From Costus lasius (Eukaryota; Streptophyta; Magnoliopsida; Zingiberales; Costaceae): a DNA stretch of 64,000 nt. The notes beneath the pieces are model-generated. The model was not told the origin of the DNA and ran no database searches. It saw nothing but the letters and a program-made list of their open reading frames with translations. This document shows positions 21,797 to 34,599 of this stretch, one piece after another. The stretch lies in contig CM050451.1 of NCBI GenBank assembly GCA_027563935.2, forward strand, positions 105,923,565-105,987,564, read 5' to 3'. Within the stretch, counting starts at the first letter, position 1. Every line of letters starts with the position of its first letter. Made by a program: the position numbers and the translations under genes.

Positions 21797-24693
21797 ATAA
21801 TCGGTGTCATAATCATCTGTGTCGCATTGTGTGTGCTTGGACGTGACAGGGAGCTTAACCAAATCTTAATCCCTCCACTGCGTCCAGATTCTTTAACTTG
21901 GTTCTTTTCAATTACTAGTGTAAATTATACAGGATTGTCAGATCACAGACTAGTTAATTCATTAATCAACTCCCCTCCATGGTTGCTGCAATCATTGTAT
22001 TGGTGCACACGGATCATCCTGAAGCAAGTTGCTTTCTTTGGAGTCATTGATCATCTTCATTCAAGGGAGTACTTTGCCGTCGCTTTTAAGTTTTAATCCT
22101 ACTGTTTCAACTCCTAGATGAATAAGTCAGCCAACTGTGGAGAAATATCACAGACTAGTAATGAACAGTCATTTCTTACAGTGCATTAATCTTGAACAAG
22201 AGAGAGATGGAGAACATGCATAGATTACTCAAAACAAACATTGTGAAAGACCTACACATACATATATTGGGCCGTCACATTAAAAAGAAGTCAACGCAAC
22301 AGTTTGACAGAAAATGAAACAGGTCAACGGAATAGTTTGATGAAAGGTCATCTCGACCAAGAGTAAATAATATGCAAGCATGTCTCTTCAATGTTGTTTT
22401 TTTAATTTTTATTATACGATAATTTGTGGCCAAGATTCCTCCATTTGATCTTTCAATGATGAGAACTTTCTTGTAGCTAGCTATCTTTCCAGGAACGAAT
22501 ATATAAAATATCAACAATAGATCGTACGTCGAATTAATCATCAATAATATTTTTTTTTTTTGGTTCCCAAATATGGATCATATGCTTTATCGGAAGACAT
22601 TAACTAATCATGATAACGAACTAACATGACAAATGGATCAGAATTTTATGGTTTAAAAACATGTCTTATATATAAAATTCAAAGTCAGATGGAACTTGTG
22701 TTAACAAATCTGTACTCATATAAAGAAATCACTTAGGTTGTATGAAAAGAAATTAACTATGACTTGTTTAATTAGCACTATCTACATACATATTAAAATA
22801 TAAATATATAAATTAAAATTTACTGTTTACTCCACTAGTTTATTGAAGGCACTCAAGCTTTGAACGTTTTCTTTACACTTGGAAAATATATACAAGTTCC
22901 TACAGTAGAAGAAAGTTGAGATATCATAAGGCACTGATCACAAAAAAGTTCATTTTGGAAGTTCTCAAAATGTGTGCTAGATATTGATTTCAAGTGAATA
23001 TTTAATTTTACATAAGTGTGCACCTCTTTTAATAATTAATGTATATATTTCGTAAATCACAGTGTTGCAATTATCCGCACTAGGGGAAATTAATAATGCT
23101 TAATTAAAGCGTTTATTAGTTATAAAGAAACAAACAAGAGGAATTTTTTTGTATAAATATGAAATTTATTGAAAGGCTATATTGCGATAGAGATTACAAT
23201 TGAATTACTTGTTCCACTTAATGCATGCCACGGCAAATCAAATCAAAGTTAGTTTAAGTGCGCTAGAGTAATAATTTAATTTGAGAGCGAGTAGTGGACT
23301 TGATTACACCAAACACTTTCTTAAAGTGCTTTATGCATAACTAATAATTAAATTAATTAACATGCTCGATCGTTAACATTAATCGAACTTATTGTTACGT
23401 GACACCCAAATTAATTAATTAACCCCCAATAGAAGCCTCTTTAGAAAACATCACTCCTATGGAAGGGCATATCATACCTAGTAGAAGGGCAATACAATAT
23501 GTTACAATTAATAAGCTTGATAGCACTTGTTACAATTAAATAATTGTTACTTAACTTGGTGCTGGAAGCTAACTTGCACCTGCTATAAACACAAAAGTGT
23601 AGATTAAACAACTAGCAAGAAAACCTAAACATGTGCTTACAATCATAACAAACATGAAAGGTCATATGTGATTCTAGTAAGTTCTAAACTGGATGAAACA
23701 TGCATTACACTGAGTTAGGCAAGTTACACTTGAAAAAATATTGTCCAACGGACTGTCGAGTCGAATATGTTCTAAAAGCTTTGTAATAATGATATGTGCT
23801 TTGATTGGCTTAGGGGCATCTATCCCAATTGCCCTAACTTTCCAACATCTACTCTCGTCGCCCATCTTAAGGCCATGTGGATGGCCCAACCTATACAATC
23901 CAAGATGGCTATCTCTTCTTTGCTAATAGCTCATATATTCTCAACATATCTCTCTCGTATTTTCTTATTTGGAAACGAAAAAAGAAAGGTTTTCAATTAG
24001 ACACCAAAAAACACATGCACGCTCATAAAAGATTGATTCTATAAGCCACCTTTGAGACAAGACATAGTCTAAATTATTTGTTATTGTGGTACTTGCCCAG
24101 TTACAAAAATGGATACAACACTAGGTTTGATCACACTGTGTTTCACTCAAGCACACAAAACATTCAGGACCTACGTGTGAAGGGGAGGATAGAGTAAGCA
24201 AATGTACGTAAAGTGGACGGCTGCGATGGAAGGCGATTAGATTGTAGTTGCAGTCCACGTAATGATGAGGGGTTTGGGTCTGCATGGATTCACGTGGAAT
24301 CCAGCGACACGGCCAACGAAATATTCCGAGTGCCGGCGCACGCGCGACACTCATTTACAAGCCCGCACGGAATTCCACGACGGTGGGAGGCCATGTGCCC
24401 CTACCGCTCTCCATTATTTCTGTGGGCCTCAGGCATACGCTCCACGTGGACAGAAATAAAAAAACAAAAATTGAAAACAGAATTTGGATAATCGAACCGA
24501 ACATAAGTACATAGGAATACAAGATGCCTATGTAATGGGCTGGGAATTTGACCTCACTCTCCGAAAGCCCAAGAAGCCCAATGCCGGCCTTCCATAAGCA
24601 ACAAAATATTGCAATCAAAATAAGATTAGCTTTTCCAACTTCCCTTTTGTTAAAAAAAAATAATAGAGAGCTTCAATCCAATGGAAATAGAGT
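21797..24693. other. Intergenic, mostly AT-rich, no gene recognised
   Basis: Frames in this stretch are short and unlike known proteins. A GC-moderate patch at 24210-24440 contains several G-box-like CACGTGG/CCACGTGG motifs (near 24291 and 24442) but no reading frame I can support. Confidence 0.4.
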
Positions 24694-24698
24694 CTATT

Positions 24699-25566
24699 TG
24701 TCACGCCTCAAATGAGCACTAAACGAGCTAAGGTTAGCAAATTGCTCATGAAACACAACAAATAGTAGCTTCTAATGCGTCTAACGCTCTCTGTCCGAGG
24801 ACCTCCCTGTCTAACCTCGGTCCGAGTAACACCTATAATATCACAAAATATAAAATACATCATATTACTATCAAACAATTAATACACGAGTCTAATTCTA
24901 TACAAATTTAACCTAGTATATAAGTATGTATACATATACTCATATATACATATATATACGTGTACACACTAACTAATTATACACCAAACATACAGTATGG
25001 TTAGCAAAGATATGATCTTCACTCGAACCAACAATAAGGAAAGGTTAGCGGCTACAAACAGCGATGAACGGTGGCAAACGATGATGCAACAACTTCCAAC
25101 CAGGAAGGAAGCATCGTCGGTGCCCGAACACATGCGATCACGCTATCACTTATTGCCAAAGGTGAATCCACGCTAACCAACAATAAATAATAACTCGACG
25201 ATAAACGATAATGCATATCAGCGCTCGAACACAAGCGAATACACCATAAAATATTATAAAAATGCTACTGAAAGGAATAATCCTCAACCAATCGATGATG
25301 GAGGAGGGCTAAAATCAAAGGAACGTGAGAGCAGGCGGTGAAATTGGAAGCTTTGGGAAATCGGAAAGAAAATCGGATGAAAGGAAAAAGAAATCGGTGA
25401 AATTCAACGAGGCGGCGACGAACGCGAAAGGGAATAGAAGAGGGCGGCGGACGCTGTAGCGAAAAGAGAAGATTAGGATAAGAATTAAATTTGATTTGCC
25501 TTCTTGCAATTGAGTCCACAAGCTTTTCTTATTTATAAAGTGGTCGTTGGACCACGTGGCATCACA
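24699..25566 (-). mobile_element. Solo LTR, Ty3/gypsy-like (second family)
   Basis: The 868-bp unit begins TGTCACGCC and ends GGCATCACA on the plus strand, short imperfect inverted ends of LTR type. A perfect duplication CTATT flanks it (24694-24698 and 25567-25571). Read on the minus strand, a TATA box (tttataaata, about 25530-25540) lies close to the LTR start and is followed by a CT-rich leader. The 'tgtcacgcc' end resembles chromovirus LTRs such as the one at 52586-56184 (TGTTACGCC), but the body differs. No internal region is attached. Confidence 0.8.
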
Positions 25567-25571
25567 CTATT

Positions 25572-26984
25572 TACCTTAAATTTCTTGATATGAATTCCTA
25601 GAAACTTGAAATACTTGTCTTTATGTAGTTCAACAAAATGTCCTTTTTAACTATTTAAAACTTAGCTCTTACGATACTAGAAAGCTGACAATTTTGACCG
25701 GCATATTAGCATTATTTTCACTATTTAAAAGTTAGCTCCAATGATACATACAAAGCTGACAAATTTGACTAATATATTTTATAAAAATTCTCCTCGTTGT
25801 CAGTGATAGTCTGACTCAAACTATCCTGTCTTCGATTGTGCAAGCAAACGATGGAATCAATGCGCTTCTGTTTAAGTCATCATATTGGTTAATTTCTCAG
25901 ATTAATTATAAGGATTATAGACTATTACAACACTCTAAATTGTAGGTTTCTCAATAAAAAATTGATCTCTACATGAACACATAACCTTAATTGTAATCAT
26001 CACACTCTTTCTTAATTGCTTCCCTCAGATCCAATCATTAAAAACCATAAAAGAAATATTGGTCGAACACAGCACCATGTTAGCGATCTTTGTCTCGACT
26101 CTCGAACACTTTAATAGAGCTTTTGGTCTCATTTAAGTAAGATAAAAAAAACAAAAGGCAGTATTGGTTAAATTAGAATAAGTGGCTGACTCCCCTAAAT
26201 GCGCCACGAGCAACACACTCAATAAATTTGACATAATTAATCAGATAAGAAAAATATATTATTAGTAAAAAAACACATTTGGATTAGTAGGCGTATGCAA
26301 TCTTTGTATCATCCAACTAGATGAAAAGAATTGCCTCAAATCCAACGCTAGATTCTGTTCTCACTCGGGCAAAAGAATCTCTCTTGTACGAATTTGATTT
26401 CATATTAGTCTAGAAATATTTTATTGTAATCCAATCCAGTGATTGACAATATTGTAAGATATAGACTGAGTTTAAGAACAATTCAACATTTACAAAAATA
26501 TAGTGAATAAGCTGTCAAAGGAAATATATACTTATCTTACTATTCTTTTCTCTCATTCGCAAACATTCGCTGTAAGATTATATTTATTTGAAATGGAGCT
26601 ATGGAGATTTGCGATTGCTACTAGAAAGAAAAAGAAAAAAAAATATCGACTAAATTGTTCATAGTTAGGGTTGATCCAGTCAGGGCCGGAGATTCCGCTT
26701 GTCCTTAATAAAGTTTGACTTAGGTATTCTCGCCATGCATCAGGCTTATTAACTAAGGCAACAGCTCCAGATACAAGCGCTCACATTGTCACATGTAGTT
26801 AATTACTTCACTGGTGCATACTTTTAACTAATTCCTTCTCATGAATCTTCTGAATGATCCAAAAAAAAAAAAAATACTATGTAGCTAGCTATCTATTGAT
26901 ATCTAAGATAACAACAGATAAGTACATTCATTAGTATGTGTCTGTGTCCATTTCGGGCGGCCATAACTAGAGACCATCAGTGTG
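25572..26984. other. Intergenic, AT-rich, upstream of the zinc-finger gene
   Basis: No gene or clear repeat is seen. Poly-A runs near 26140, 26635 and 26862 are the only marked features. Confidence 0.45.
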
Positions 26985-26998
26985 TTTATATATAAATA
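26985..26998 (+). promoter_or_regulatory. Candidate TATA box of the SUPERMAN-like gene
   Basis: The motif 'tttatatataaata' lies about 365 bp before the start codon at 27363. The distance allows a leader of about 330 nt. This rests on sequence and position only. Confidence 0.35.
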
Positions 26999-27362
26999 AT
27001 CTGCTCTCCAAACAGTGCCTACTGACCTTCGCTTTCACCAAATTTGAGTGCCAGTAAGCGTCCAATACTACCTGTAATTAATATCCAGGAGGTGGCGTTT
27101 AAGACAATGCAGTAAGCTTGGAGTCGTGCGCAGAATATTCCACTCAATTACTTGCCCATTCATGTAAAATAAATCCATCAACACTTGCTCAACGTAGCTG
27201 TCAATGCCATGACTAGCTGGTGATGCACTCCATGCCGTCGCTCTCTTCACTTTGTCTCCCTGCTCCACTGCCACTAGCTATTAAACCAAGCCCATCTCCA
27301 TGTCCGCTTCACTCGCCATGCATCATTGATTCTTCTCCCCACCCATCTCTCGGTGCAATATT

Positions 27363-27881
27363 ATGGAAACCGGATTCTGTCCCCGCAATATCTTCCAAGG
27401 AGAGCAGATGCCAGACGCACCAAACGCGGACTCCGCCGCCGCCGCCACCAACTGGGGGATCCGCTCCTTCGAGGAGGATCTCACCGGCCCTCACGTAGGG
27501 GCCACGTGGCCGCCGCGCTCGTACGCGTGCGCCTTCTGCGGCCGCGAGTTCAAGTCGGCGCAGGCGCTGGGCGGCCACATGAACATCCACCGCCGGGACC
27601 GCGCGCGCCTCAGGCAATCGTCCCACGCCTCCAATTCTTGCCCTTCCACTGCCGCCGCCTCGCCTGCTCGTCCTAATATCGTATTCCCTCCGCCGCCGCA
27701 ACGGCTGGCGGCGGAGCTCGTCGCGAGCGGAGGAGGCATACTTCTGCTCTGCCCCATCGGAGCGAGCGCCGGGCCGGTGTTTGCGCAGGCTGCGGCTGCT
27801 TCTCCTACAGCTCGCAGTGGACAAGGGGAGGCAGGCGCAGTTGTAGAAGAGCTGGACTTGGAGCTTCGACTCGGAAGATGA
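27363..27881 (+). CDS. SUPERMAN-type single C2H2 zinc-finger transcriptional repressor
   Basis: Proteins of this plant family bind DNA through one QALGGH zinc finger and repress genes in flower, leaf or root development by recruiting TOPLESS-type corepressors. The 172-residue product has the finger [21 protein letters not shown] (Cys56, Cys59, His72, His76; QALGGH at 67-72), followed by a basic RRDRARLRQ stretch typical of SUPERMAN, RABBIT EARS and relatives. It ends in an EAR repression motif LDLELRL at 164-170. Length and layout fit the family, and the gene is a single exon and GC-rich. The ATG at 27363 is in a good position. The middle is low-complexity proline/alanine/serine and gives no further clue to the exact paralogue. 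Confidence 0.93.
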   Translation: METGFCPRNIFQGEQMPDAPNADSAAAATNWGIRSFEEDLTGPHVGATWPPRSYACAFCGREFKSAQALGGHMNIHRRDRARLRQSSHASNSCPSTAAASPARPNIVFPPPPQRLAAELVASGGGILLLCPIGASAGPVFAQAAAASPTARSGQGEAGAVVEELDLELRLGR

Positions 27882-28479
27882 TTTTAGTCAATTAATTCCC
27901 ATATATATATATATATATTTTAAACGTGTCCGTTATCGTACAATTTGCATTCTGGTATGAATAATTATAGTTGTTCATTTAATACGAAAAATACAAGTTG
28001 ACTAATTGTATTGGGTACGCTGATTAGATTTTGGAAATCGGGATAAGGCTAGACTGGTTGACGTTGACTGTGTTTTTACCTTGCCACGTCACATAATTAT
28101 ACACGTGTGCTTTAAGTAACGTACGATAGATTTAACGAGTGGTTGTTAAATATCGACCAACCGCATGTCGCTTTCGCATTGACTATTTGTCCTTTTTTAA
28201 GTATAATATTATATATTTATATACAGTACAAATCTACATTATATAACTAATTTTAGTGTAATATATTATCAGTATAAGTTTTACATATTAAGCACTTTTT
28301 AAATATTATTTATAAATTTCTAATTGGTTGGGAAGGGTAATGGCTGACGCAATCCCAACCAGAACCAAATAAGCAACAAGCTTTCCGTACGAGACGAGAT
28401 ACGAGAGTGCCACATCCCCATACTCACGGTGACTCACCAGCCACCACCGCGTGCGGTCTTATTTTTACTACCCTACCAA
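27882..28479. other. Intergenic, 3' flank of the zinc-finger gene
   Basis: The stretch contains a short AT microsatellite (27901-27920) and is otherwise AT-rich with no gene. It probably holds the 3' UTR of the zinc-finger gene and then the upstream region of the carrier gene. Confidence 0.45.
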
Positions 28480-31357
28480 CTTTGACGAATCATGCCGCTC
28501 CTCGCGACTACATTCGTCTCCCCGAACCCGATGGAGGTGGGTGGCGGCCATGACCTCTTTTGTTCGCGCCCTTCCACGGCTGCGTGCGTGAGGTGGACTC
28601 CGCTAAGCTTTCCTTAATAAATGCTCAAAGCTTTCCCCCCGCTTTCCTTTCGCGCAAGGTTGACGAACCTAACATCCGCAGAGCAAGTAGCCGCCTTCTT
28701 CCATTTCATCCCATTTCCTCCGCCAACTTCGGTATAGTTTTTTTGTGAGGTATAGTTTATCTTCTTCAATCCTCCATCCCGTGTTCTTGTGCTTGTTCGG
28801 TTGCCGCTTGATTCGGGATTGATTTTGGGCGAATCTTAGGGCCAGATCATGATTTTGGTACCGAAGCGTGAACTTTGTCTGATTTTGATTTACATGACTA
28901 CTCTTGAGCTTTTTTTTGTTTGCTCAATGACGGTTTATCAAATCGGGTACGCGTCTATTGGATGATATAAGATGTTCCTGAAAACGGTTTGAGTAAATGC
29001 TGTAACGCCTGGTCACTAGGAAAATGTTGTTTCTCAACTATAAATCTGTTCTGTATATAATAATTGATTGACATCGGTTCTTAATGTCTTACAAATTCAC
29101 TGAGACCCTACTTTGTTTTTTTTTTTTTGAATGAAAGATTAGGACCTTATAATCGTCGAGCTCACGGTATGAGGCTATGAGGTGATAAAGAAGATTTTAG
29201 ATTTGATAGAAGAATTTCAGGATAAGAAAGAAGGTATTTGTTGTCATTCAAGTAATACTCTACCGGATATTTGTTAGTTTGTTTGAATTTGACTGGGATT
29301 GGACATTTACATTTGGTTTCAATGAAATCGCAATAGTGCTTTTCTTCAGAGGTGCAGTAACTTTCTTTCAAAACATGAAAACTTCCCTGTTAAATCTTCT
29401 TTGCAGAAGAAAACAGGCCAAAGCCAGTCATGGCGGAGCTTTATTCTGATATTGTCCCACCATTTTTATTACAACATATAATTTCTGCGCCATAAATATG
29501 TCAAAAGAAGACATCTCTGTTTTATCTAATGTCAGGTGAATTCTGTAGTGATTATGAAGGCCAGAATAGCTTGTTTTGGAACAGATTATATAGTATGGAA
29601 TATTGAAAGCTAGATGCTTTTGTTGATATAAAGCAGTCATGTTCATGTAATTTCACATATTTTGAGCTGTACCTTTTGTAAAAATTTAATCTTTTTTCAC
29701 TCAATTAATTATTTGTTACAATGACACTACTATTGGAGCATTGTCAAGTAGATTTGTCGAAGTACGAGTTTATCATGTATCCCTCACCAAATTCATAATA
29801 TTCTTTTCTCTCCTTTACAATCATGTGTGAATGTTTCACATGTAAGTTCATTGAGACAGATGAGCTAATATCAAACTTCATAATGTTGTAATTTTTAAAG
29901 ACTTACAGAAAGGACATATTCAATGTTGAAAGATCTTCAAGTCCGTGATTAGTTAGCTACCTAACCACGATCCACATTCTGCTAGTGCTGGCGGTATAAT
30001 ATAATAGAAGGCCTGACCATCAAACACCTAGAACACCACTTTTGAGTTCGAATGTTATCTTATTGTGCTTCTTAACCTGTTCTCCTTAATCACTTGCATG
30101 AAGCGTGCCATATTCTTTAGCTTTTGATTTTCTTTCATTCCCCTGGTTCTAGTTTCCTGTCATACAAAGTTGGTATATCTTATTGACAAGAAAAGGTCAA
30201 TGGAAATTCTCCTATAATGTTTTCTACAATCCAGGATGTTTCTTTTGAATAGTAGCATATTGGCCCACAGTTGTTTTCACATCTTTTGATATGTAGCTCA
30301 AGCATACTAGAAGAGCCAAATTCTTCTTATTTTTGGTCCAACGAACCTTAATATGATGCAGTGGGTTTGTTCGTGAATTCTTTTGTCCATTGTTCTTTAT
30401 ACTGCTAATTCAACCTACTCAGGTGATGGCTAACAATAGCTAACTATAAGCATTGAGTTTTTCTTCCCTTTGTTCACTGTCCTTTGTGCCTCTAATTCAA
30501 CCTACGCGGTATAATGGCTAAGCTTTTCTGAATAAAAGCATTGAGATTTTCTTCCCAGGATTCTAAGTAATTTATCTTTAAACTCTGATGAATAAGTTGA
30601 TAGGATAGCTGTTCTGGATTTATAATCACTGATATTTCAAAGAATGTTGAGGCTAAATGTATAAGAAATGTGCAGTAGATTTATTTGATAAAGCTATGAA
30701 ATGTGCCGGCACCATATCCTTTTACCTTTCCTCGGTACTAAACTCTGATGTGCATCCATTTCAACTTCAAGAAATTCAAAGAATCAGACACTTGGTGTGA
30801 CACGCAAAAGACACTTTTTTTTCTGATGTGCACTTTAAGATTTACAAACTGTCAATTTCATGAACAAATTTTGTTACGTTAGAAATTTACTTCAAGGAAA
30901 AGAAGTATACTTGATGTCAGTAATGTTGAGAAGAGCTTGTTGATTCTCTTAGTTATTTTAAACACTGACATAGTGATAAGAGAAAAAAACTTTATTCAGT
31001 AATGTTGAGGAGTACTTGTTCTGCAATTATTTGAATTAATGGTCTATGAAATCTCCAATAGCTAGAATCATTTATAAGGGATCATTATGCAGAGTTAAGA
31101 AATATAACATTGATTTGTCTTTGCGCATATGAATTACTAAACTAGAATGTCTCATTGATTTATAGAACTATGGGATCGGATCAAAATAATTGCTTGCCTC
31201 GCTAAAATGTCATTATTTAAATGCAGATATATACATTGTCATTGAAATCTGACAGTAAAGTTTTCTGAATTTGACGTTAATACAAAAAGGTGGATCCAAA
31301 GAACGCTATATAACATATAGAGGTTGTAACTTTCTGTATCATTTCTGTAAATAACAG
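28480..31357 (+). other. Probable 5' UTR exon and 5' UTR intron of the carrier gene
   Basis: A GC-moderate, CT-rich block (about 28480-28731) looks like a plant leader and ends in a possible donor 'aacttcg|gtatag'. The sequence just before the carrier ATG reads 'atttctgtaaataacag|ATG', a good acceptor. This suggests a leader intron of about 2.6 kb. The rest is T-rich intron-like sequence with no reading frame of note. Inferred from signals only; other donors (for example gtgag|gtatag near 28749) are possible. Confidence 0.4.
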
Positions 31358-32822
31358 ATGGGGGATGTAGCCAAGGACCTTACTGCTGGAACTGTTGGAG
31401 GAGCAGCTCAGCTGATTGTGGGCCATCCTTTCGACACTATTAAGGTCAAACTCCAAAGCCAGCCAGCACCGCTTCCTGGACAACCCCCAAAATTCTCTGG
31501 TGCTATGGATGCAGTTAAGAAAACAATAGCTTCTGAAGGACCAAGGGGTTTATACAAGGGGATGGGTGTTCCATTTGCAACTGTTGCAGCATTCAATGCT
31601 GTTCTGTTCAGTGTAAGGGGACAAATGGAGGCATTATTGAGGTCAAAACCAGGAGCTCCCCTAACAGTGAACCAGCAATTTGTTTGTGGTACTGGTGCTG
31701 GAGTTGCAGTTTCTTTTCTAGCATGCCCAACGGAATTGATCAAGTGCAGGTTAGCTACCCATTCTTGCTGTTATATTGTATTGCTATAAATCAACTAAGC
31801 GCTGTCTATTCTAAGAAGAAAGAAGAATAAAAGGAAGTAATAAAACAGTCAAATTTCCCCTAGAATATTTCCTTTTAGCGAAAGAAAAAAGAAGAAAAGA
31901 TTAACCTCTTCAATTTGACGATATATTTATATCCCTATATATATTCTTACAAGCAACAGACATGTAGAAATTAAAATATCAGGGATGTAATTTATGCAAT
32001 ATAGGGAGACGATTTTTATATGTTTTTTTACTCAGCTCTCTCATCGAATTTGGATTGAACTGAAACAGAGAAAAACTATCACAGCTTTCTATCCACTTTT
32101 TCTTCTTTTGTTTCCTATCCCTCCTAGGAATTGAAGGAAAGTATAGCTTTACTTCTTTTCTTTTCAGTTTACCCTTTAGGAAACGTAGAGTTAATGTACG
32201 AAATGTTCTGCAGGATCAGTTCCAACTCCAACTGCATTATTTTACAGTACTCTTAGTTGATATAATTTTTTGCAAATTTTTACTTGTCAAAGTATATGAT
32301 GTGGTGTGGAACCTTATTCTGTGATAATCTTGAGTACCTAATGTGCTGACAATCTAAAGTTCCTTCTGTGCCTCCATGGCTTTACTTCCCTTGTGATTTA
32401 TATGTAATCCAACACTACTGCAGCCTTCTTTTTCCTTGAGTAAACAGAACCTTCATTTGACACCAGTTTTTGAATTTCTATTTTACTTTTTGCGTGTGGA
32501 GATTATTGGTGTTTGTGAAAATTTCCTTTGCAAGGGAGCAAGGGAGTTCCTAGCCTGTGGTTTATTGATTAAAACATATTCATTGAGGCATATATGGACC
32601 CCCTTGTATGAGGGGTTCAATAAATGACTCTTCTTTAGGACCTTCTTAACCCGAATAACTTTCTTAGTTCAACTACTTAATGATTTGTTTTCGATCTCCC
32701 ACATCTTAGAACTCTTCCAAAGTTTACAAAACCGTTCCGTACTGGTAAACTGATTCTTCACCAGACAAGTATGTACTAGTATATACTAGTGGTACCGACA
32801 TACGGTACCAAGAGTACTGGTC

Positions 32823-32874
<52 letters not shown>

Positions 32875-34471
32875 AAAAAAATATATGTATATTATATAGC
32901 CAGTACCTACTATGTACTAGTAATGGTCCATGGTTAGATTTCCGCTCGGTATGGAATAGTACTTTAAACCTTAATTTGTAAGTAGCACACTAAGATGAAT
33001 GTCTTTGCTAATCTTGGCATCAGAGAAAGTTTCAGCCTTACAGGTGCCCCCAAAAAGAGTGAATCAGCTCAGCAGTAGGTGCAACAACACTAGCATAAAA
33101 GAAGATAGTCAACTAGATCCACCTTGGTCAAATGAATCAGTTAGTTTCAAGTCTAACCATAAATGGCTACAATTCTGAACTATATCACTATGTATTAGGA
33201 AGCCTGTAAGACTTTCATATATTTTAGCCGGACAAAGGTGAAACCATAAATGGTGAAATTTACATGAAGTGGCGAATGAATAATCCATTAGGTCTTTTCT
33301 GATTCATCAAGTTACTTTCATTCATTGCATTCAAAACAAAACCATACATTAACTTAATTGGACCAGACTGGAGGTGCAGCTGCGGGGATAGTTTTAATCA
33401 TCATATTTTGTTTCAAAATCCCCTCTTTAAGAAATAAAGAATTCGCATCCATTGGGGTTAACCTGAATACAAGTGGTGCCTCCTTTACCCAATTTTTTCA
33501 TGTTTATATAATCCTCTCTCTCTTGCCCTCAGATTTCCAAAACATTTCTTTATTTTTTTGCTGCGCTCACATGCAAAAGATATCTAGTCAATCCTTCGAC
33601 AATCATTCTCGCTGGAGGGAAAAAGGGTGCAACAATTTAATTGGAATTTACTCGTGAGAAAGATTTTCACTTAAGCACAACTATGCACCGCAGCATATTT
33701 CTTAATCATTTCCTTTTTGTTTAGGTAAAATTATACTTTATAATTTTCAGATTCGTTAAATCTCGCACGTTAAAACCCAACAATATGAGTGTTGCTTGAG
33801 CATATTAATACCAGTTTTACCCATTTTCTCCATATTGAGGCTAGTCCAATTGTTCGTGTAAAATAAATTTATCAAGGTCATGAAATGTTGGATCTGCTGA
33901 TTGTCTAACAATCTACACAAACCATTAATGTGCCGATACAATAACTCACCCTTCTATATTTGTACTGAGCAGGCTGCAAGCTCAGAGTGCATTAGCAATC
34001 GCAGGTTCCTCATCTGGCGCTGTGAAGTATGGAGGACCAATGGATGTGGCAAAGCATGTTCTCCATGAAGCTGGTGTTAGAGGCCTATTCAAAGGCTTGG
34101 TCCCTACATTGGCACGTGAAGTTCCTGGAAACGCTGTCCTATTTGGTTCCTACGAAGCCCTCAAGCAGTACTTCGCTGGCGGTCAGGACACTTCTGGACT
34201 GGGAAGGATGCCTTTGATGGCAGCAGGAGGCCTCGCCGGAGCATCGTTTTGGCTGTTCGTCTACCCAACGGATGTCGTCAAGAGCGTGATCCAGGTTGAC
34301 GACTACAAGCACCCCAAGTACTCCAGCTCCATGAATGCCTTGAGGAAAATCCTGGCTTCCGAAGGAATCAAGGGCCTTTACAAAGGCTTTGGACCGGCCA
34401 TGGTTCGCAGTGTCCCTGCTAATGCAGCCTGTTTCTTGGCATACGAAATGACCAGATCGAGCCTCGGGTAA
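31358..34471 (+). CDS. BOU: Mitochondrial carrier protein, BOU (A BOUT DE SOUFFLE) type, two exons
   Basis: Exons 31358-31749 and 33973-34471 join at AAG TGC AG|G CTG (donor gttagc, acceptor gagcag) to give 296 residues, close to the usual 300. The product is a solute carrier of the mitochondrial inner membrane. It has three Solcar repeats with the signature motifs PFDTIK (first), PTELIK (end of exon 1) and PTDVVK (third), and conserved EG..GLYKG blocks. Start MGDVAKDLTAGTVGGAAQL and end ANAACFLAYEMTRSSLG match plant BOU closely. BOU was named a carnitine/acylcarnitine carrier-like protein and is needed for photorespiratory growth of seedlings; later transport work points to glutamate. The 2.2-kb intron holds a (TA)n microsatellite. 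Identity as BOU rather than another carrier is fairly sure; substrate is not shown by sequence. Confidence 0.95.
32825..32872. repeat. (TA)n microsatellite with inverted GGTACC-type flanks
   Basis: About 24 TA units lie in the carrier intron, between 'actagtatatactagtggtaccgacatacggtacc' on the left (about 32775-32810) and 'ccagtacctactatgtactag' on the right (about 32900-32921). The flanks carry GTAC and ACTAGT palindromes facing each other, so the whole can fold. Confidence 0.85.
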
Positions 34472-34544
34472 ACCTCGTGAGGTGTCATGTTTCTTTCTTA
34501 GCGTACGAGTCCCGACGGAAGGATGTAACCTTGTATTCACGAGA

Positions 34545-34550
34545 AATAAA
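34545..34550 (+). terminator. Candidate polyadenylation signal of the BOU-like gene
   Basis: AATAAA lies 74 bp after the stop codon in the T-rich 3' UTR context. It is the first such motif downstream. Confidence 0.5.
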
Positions 34551-34599
34551 GATAAAACTTTCCCCCATTGTGTATCTCTGTCCTTCTCTCCGGCCGGCG

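Noticed and set aside
23674..23898. 74-codon minus-strand frame with a protein-like look
   Set aside because: Too short, no recognised family, and no splice or promoter context to support it.
27309..27824. 171-codon minus-strand frame over the SUPERMAN-like gene
   Set aside because: It is arginine-rich antisense of the zinc-finger gene; the plus strand has a clear finger and EAR motif.
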